From contig CAWHOY010000007.1 of assembly GCA_963831155.1 (NCBI GenBank), forward strand, positions 1 through 64,000: 64,000 nt of DNA. Reading direction: 5' to 3'. Below, piece by piece: positions 61,199 to 64,000 of this stretch. Numbering within the stretch: position 1 is the first letter of the stretch; the number at the start of each line of letters is the position of its first letter. The notes beneath the pieces are model-generated. The model had not been told where the DNA came from and made no database searches. It saw only the letters and a program-made list of their open reading frames with translations. A program made the translations under genes and the position numbers. The stretch is from CAVRXQ01 sp963831155 (GTDB lineage: Bacteria > Actinomycetota > Acidimicrobiia > Acidimicrobiales > Bog-793).

Positions 61199-62226
61199 TC
61201 GCCCGGCGCGCCCTGATCGAGCATCAGGTCGTGAGTCTCGGGGACGAAGAGCTCTTCAGGAGTGAGCCGACGCGCCGAGATCCCTTGTTCGCTGCTGTAC
61301 TCGCACATCGCGTTGAGGATCTCATAATTCTCTTTGAACCCGTACGGCCAAAACGCGGGCCCCATCAGCGCGTTGATCTCCTCGATATCCCGCATCAGCC
61401 AAGGGACCATGACCGCGAGGGCGCCGAACTCGTTCATCCGGCGCCAACCGAGTGCCTGCGCCTCGACGAAGGCCTTCGTCATCGAGGCCGCGACCCACGG
61501 GTGCGCCTCGTATAACGCGCGCCGAACCACCGTGAGATGCATGATCGGGAAGAACTTCGTCCGCTCGTAATAGGCACGCTCGACTTCGGTGTAGTCAGGG
61601 AACAATCGCCGCACGCGGCCAGAGCCGTCGCTCAATCCGGCCGGGATGTGGGGGCAAAGCACAGCATCGATCTCGCCGGTCGCCACCATGTCGTGCAGCG
61701 TGCGGTCCTCGGGGATGACGCCGACATGCACGCCCGGCGGGAGTTTGAGCTCGACTCGCTGGACGAAGCCCGGGGAGAACTCGCCCCCTTGGTACCACTG
61801 CATCTGATCGGGCGTGACGCCGAAATCGTGTTGGAGGAACGCCCGCTGCCAGAGCGCGGCGGTCATCTCGTAGTCCGGTACACCGACCTTTCGCCCGACG
61901 AGGTCTTCGGGCCGGGAGATATCGCTTGCCCCGTGGATGAAGATGTCTCCGTGGCGGAAGCGCCGTGACAGAAAGACAGGGATGGCGACGTACTTCTCGT
62001 CGCCGCGCGCCACGAGCGCCATGAACGTCGAGGCCGACATCTCGGCGATGTCGAACTCGTCGCCTTGGGCGACTTTTTGGAAGAGCTGGTAGGGCCCGAA
62101 CCGGACGCACGCGAGTTCGACGCCCTCGGGCTGTACCGTGCCCTCGGAGAGCGCCCGGGTGCGATCGAGGTAGTCCAGGCTGGCGAAGCTCAACTTGAGC
62201 CGCGTCTGTGGGCTCAAGTTGCGCAC
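61195..62226 (-). CDS. 4,5-dihydroxyphthalate decarboxylase-like protein
   Basis: A 343-residue soluble protein of the NMT1/periplasmic-binding fold that includes 4,5-dihydroxyphthalate decarboxylases. Seen: LKLSFASLDYLDRTRAL, FDIAEMSASTFMALVARGD, VAIPVFLSRRFRHGDIFIH, LVGRKVGVPDYEMTAALWQRAFLQHDFGV and FFPIMHLTVVRRALYE. No signal peptide. Decarboxylation of an aromatic diol acid is suggested by family, but the substrate is unproven. I chose the GTG at 62226, since the ATG at 62394 is antisense to the next gene. It is coupled to the SDR gene and divergent from the AhpD-like gene. Confidence 0.82.
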   Translation of the reverse strand: MRNLSPQTRLKLSFASLDYLDRTRALSEGTVQPEGVELACVRFGPYQLFQKVAQGDEFDIAEMSASTFMALVARGDEKYVAIPVFLSRRFRHGDIFIHGASDISRPEDLVGRKVGVPDYEMTAALWQRAFLQHDFGVTPDQMQWYQGGEFSPGFVQRVELKLPPGVHVGVIPEDRTLHDMVATGEIDAVLCPHIPAGLSDGSGRVRRLFPDYTEVERAYYERTKFFPIMHLTVVRRALYEAHPWVAASMTKAFVEAQALGWRRMNEFGALAVMVPWLMRDIEEINALMGPAFWPYGFKENYEILNAMCEYSSEQGISARRLTPEELFVPETHDLMLDQGAPGD

Positions 62227-62250
62227 TAGCAGGGATCTCGAGCTGTCTGC

Positions 62251-62275
62251 TGCATAGTAGTATACAACATACCAG
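62251..62275. promoter_or_regulatory. Possible operator in divergent catabolic promoter
   Basis: The 72-base gap between the decarboxylase-like and AhpD-like genes contains the AT-rich tagtatacaacatacca with a central gtatac palindrome. It reads TTGTATACTA on the minus strand, close to the TNGTNNNACNA-type half sites of GntR/FadR regulators and also to -10 boxes of both genes. No regulator gene is in the window, so the assignment is tentative. Confidence 0.3.
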
Positions 62276-62298
62276 TTGACGCGATCGAGGAGGATTGC

Positions 62299-62955
62299 AT
62301 GAGCACTCAGACGGCGCCGCTGCCGATCACTACCGACGTCGTCTCTGAAGGAGATTCTGAGGCGTTCATCCCCTATCCGGCGATCGGTGAGCACCTCGAG
62401 TTCATTCCGATCTCAGCCCGCCCGGAAGTTCACTACTACATCTCGCGCATGGCCTTTCTGCCGAACGCGATCAAGATGTACCTGCACAACCCGTGGTCGG
62501 CCGAACATCTCATGCGGTTCAACAACGCCGTCATGCGGAGTGAACAAGGGTCGCTTTCCGAGGAGTTCAAATACCGCCTGGCGATCGTCGCGAGCCGCGA
62601 CAACGAGTGCACCTACTGCACTGCCCACCATGCCGCCACCCTCAAGCGACGCTGGCAATACTCCGAGGACGACCTCGACCGCGTCCTCAGCCTCGATCAG
62701 CCGGCCGACGAACGCGAAGCGGTCGCCTTCGAGTTCGTCCATCAAGCAAGCCTCGATCCAGCTGGCGTAACCGACGATCTGCGCAAGCGCCTCGCCGAGC
62801 ACTACACGCCTTCCGAGGTGATGGAAATCGTGCTCGTGATGGGCTTTTGGAAGATGTACAACACGATGCACACAGCGATGGGCGTTCCCCTCGAGGATCC
62901 CGTCTCCCATGAAGCGGGCTGGGTGAAAGTCGGTCCGCACTCTCGTCATTCATAA
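62299..62955 (+). CDS. AhpD-like carboxymuconolactone decarboxylase family protein
   Basis: A 218-residue helical protein. The central CMD/AhpD motif ECTYCTAHHAATLKRRW has the CxxC redox pair and downstream His. Neighbouring helices include FKYRLAIVASRDN and EVMEIVLVMGFWKMYNTMHTAMG. Members act as peroxidase helpers or lactone decarboxylases in aromatic breakdown. The ATG follows gaggaggattgc. It is divergent from the decarboxylase-SDR operon across 72 bases, supporting a shared catabolic function and shared control. Confidence 0.87.
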   Translation: MSTQTAPLPITTDVVSEGDSEAFIPYPAIGEHLEFIPISARPEVHYYISRMAFLPNAIKMYLHNPWSAEHLMRFNNAVMRSEQGSLSEEFKYRLAIVASRDNECTYCTAHHAATLKRRWQYSEDDLDRVLSLDQPADEREAVAFEFVHQASLDPAGVTDDLRKRLAEHYTPSEVMEIVLVMGFWKMYNTMHTAMGVPLEDPVSHEAGWVKVGPHSRHS

Positions 62956-63034
62956 ACGCGAGCGGTCGGCCGGCGCCAAGTCGCTGGCCGCCTGAAAGAC
63001 TCGCGAGCTGTGGAGCGGCGAAGTCGGGCGGACG

Positions 63035-63529
63035 ATGCAAACCGATGAAGTCGCGCTCCCGCAAGCGGTTACCGCCCTTCTCGACGGGGCCGATCCTGGT
63101 CGACACGTCGGTTTCACCGCCGAATTGGTGACGGCCGATCCAGACGGCTGGCCCCGCGTGGCACTGCTGAGCGCCGGAGAGATCGTCGCCACCGATTCGC
63201 GGCGCCTGCGGATCGCCCTCTGGCCGGAGTCGCACACGAGCGCGAACGTGACTCGCACTGGCAAGGCGACGATCACCTTCGTCCTCGAGGGCGCTGCCTA
63301 CAGCGTCCGTCTGCAGATGTGCCGCGGCGAGGATCTCGGAGAGCCGGCGCGCCTTGCGTTTTTCGAAGGTCGTGTCGTCGAGGTGCGCCGAGATGTCGCT
63401 CAGTACGCGGTCCTCGAGTCCGGAATTCGCTTCCGACTCGTCGACGAGAATTCCGTCGTCGATCGATGGCAGATGACGACCGCTGCGCTCTCTTCGCATC
63501 CCGGCTGCCAACCCAACGGAGATCGGTAG
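63035..63529 (+). CDS. PNPOx-like flavin-binding split-barrel protein
   Basis: A 164-residue protein of the pyridoxamine 5'-phosphate oxidase-like split-barrel superfamily. Seen: AVTALLDGADPGRHVGFTAELVTADPDGWPRVALL, the LRIALWPESHTSANVTRTGKATITFV strand pair typical of FMN contacts, and GRVVEVRRDVAQYAVLESGIRFRLVD. It probably binds FMN or F420; the substrate is unknown. It ends one base before the UbiX start, so both are co-translated. It lies 79 bases after the AhpD-like gene. Confidence 0.78.
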   Translation: MQTDEVALPQAVTALLDGADPGRHVGFTAELVTADPDGWPRVALLSAGEIVATDSRRLRIALWPESHTSANVTRTGKATITFVLEGAAYSVRLQMCRGEDLGEPARLAFFEGRVVEVRRDVAQYAVLESGIRFRLVDENSVVDRWQMTTAALSSHPGCQPNGDR

Positions 63530-64000
63530 TGCGGCTCATCGTCGGTATGTCGGGTGCCTCCGGCGTCATTTACGGCATTCGGCTGCTCGAGGTGCTGAGG
63601 GATGTCGACGACGTCGAAACCCAACTCGTCCTGAGCCCCGCGGCACGACAGACGATAAAGGTCGAGACCGACTGGGAGCCGAAGAATGTCGAGTCGCTCG
63701 CCGATGTCGTCCACACGTTCGGCGACATCGCCGGTTCACCTTCAAGTGGATCGTTCCCATTTGATGCCATGGCGGTCGTCCCAAGTTCGATGCATACCGT
63801 GGCCGCGATCGCCTACTCCATTAGCGACAACCTTTTGGTCCGTGCTGCCGACGTCGCCCTTAAAGAACGGCGCACACTTCTCGTCGCGCCAAGAGAAACG
63901 CCACTGCATCTCGGGCACCTGCGCGCTTTGACGCAGCTGGTCGAGATGGGTGCACTCGTCGTGCCGCCGATGCCCGCCTTTTACCACCGTCCCGAGACAA
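63529..64000 (+). CDS. ubiX: UbiX flavin prenyltransferase, N-terminal part
   Basis: The frame begins at a GTG that overlaps the preceding TAG by one base and stays open to the end of the window (157 residues seen). RLIVGMSGASGVIYGIRLLE is the FMN-binding start, LVLSPAARQTIKVE and VVPSSMHTVAAIAYSISDNLLVRAADVALKE carry the UbiX core, and RRTLLVAPRETPLHLGHL the prenyl-transfer loop. UbiX makes prenylated FMN, the cofactor of UbiD-type decarboxylases, so a UbiD gene is expected just beyond the window. Confidence 0.92.
   Translation, partial: MRLIVGMSGASGVIYGIRLLEVLRDVDDVETQLVLSPAARQTIKVETDWEPKNVESLADVVHTFGDIAGSPSSGSFPFDAMAVVPSSMHTVAAIAYSISDNLLVRAADVALKERRTLLVAPRETPLHLGHLRALTQLVEMGALVVPPMPAFYHRPET

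Noticed and set aside
1..64000. CRISPR array
   Set aside because: No regularly spaced identical repeats were seen; the three hairpin units are irregular and diverged.

Overview
The window is GC-rich and uses many GTG and TTG starts. Its protein families are actinobacterial: two DUF1918 proteins, DUF2254, DUF1707, an F420-reductase-like NAD(P)-binding protein, a mycothiol-type maleylpyruvate isomerase family protein, and several ECF sigma/anti-sigma pairs. I infer an uncultured Actinomycetota, possibly Acidimicrobiia, probably a metagenome contig. At least six genes are split by what look like 1-nt deletions in homopolymers or 2-nt deletions in short tandem runs. This suggests residual assembly error, or less likely real decay.

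Layout. 1-7.7 kb: the end of a dienelactone hydrolase, a DUF1918 protein, an M50 site-2 protease with CBS domains, a class III aminotransferase, a TPP riboswitch driving thiM-thiE, and an SGNH hydrolase. 7.7-12.3 kb is an insertion-sequence island: an intact IS3 element, a DUF3024 gene, an IS256 transposase with one end missing, and an IS110 transposase flanked by stem-loop-rich DNA that may encode a bridge RNA. 12.3-21.2 kb is gene-poor, with small acidic or zinc-ribbon proteins, secreted proteins, a DUF2254 membrane protein, an MBL hydrolase and a Rieske protein. 21.2-27.5 kb is a minus-strand run of exported or anchored proteins (alpha/beta hydrolase, phosphodiester glycosidase, Kelch plus second propeller, DoxX).

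28-31.2 kb: a dedA-response regulator-histidine kinase operon, then a 3' half of tRNA-Gly that looks like an attachment-site scar. 31.2-40 kb: an intact IS5 element with perfect ends, several small proteins, a GYD gene behind a possible structured leader, a GAF-EAL phosphodiesterase, RidA and signal peptidase I. 40-50 kb: a large class III cyclase-ATPase, a SIMPL/membrane protein/ECF sigma operon, an RCC1 protein, an autoregulated-looking ArsR-SRPBCC pair, an ACT protein and a cold-shock protein.

50.3-54.9 kb is the most coherent accessory unit, read leftward: ECF sigma, zinc anti-sigma, an exported molybdopterin oxidoreductase, a membrane cytochrome b, a small exported DUF5666-like protein, a second molybdopterin oxidoreductase and an FAD reductase. 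It looks like a sigma-controlled redox or repair chain. 55-59.6 kb: divergent thrC and thrB, a four-repeat DUF5666 secreted protein with a strong terminator, an F420-reductase-like protein and DUF503. 59.6-64 kb: a catabolic-looking cluster (4,5-dihydroxyphthalate decarboxylase-like protein plus SDR, divergent from AhpD-like, PNPOx-like and UbiX genes). UbiX runs off the window end and suggests a UbiD-type decarboxylase nearby.
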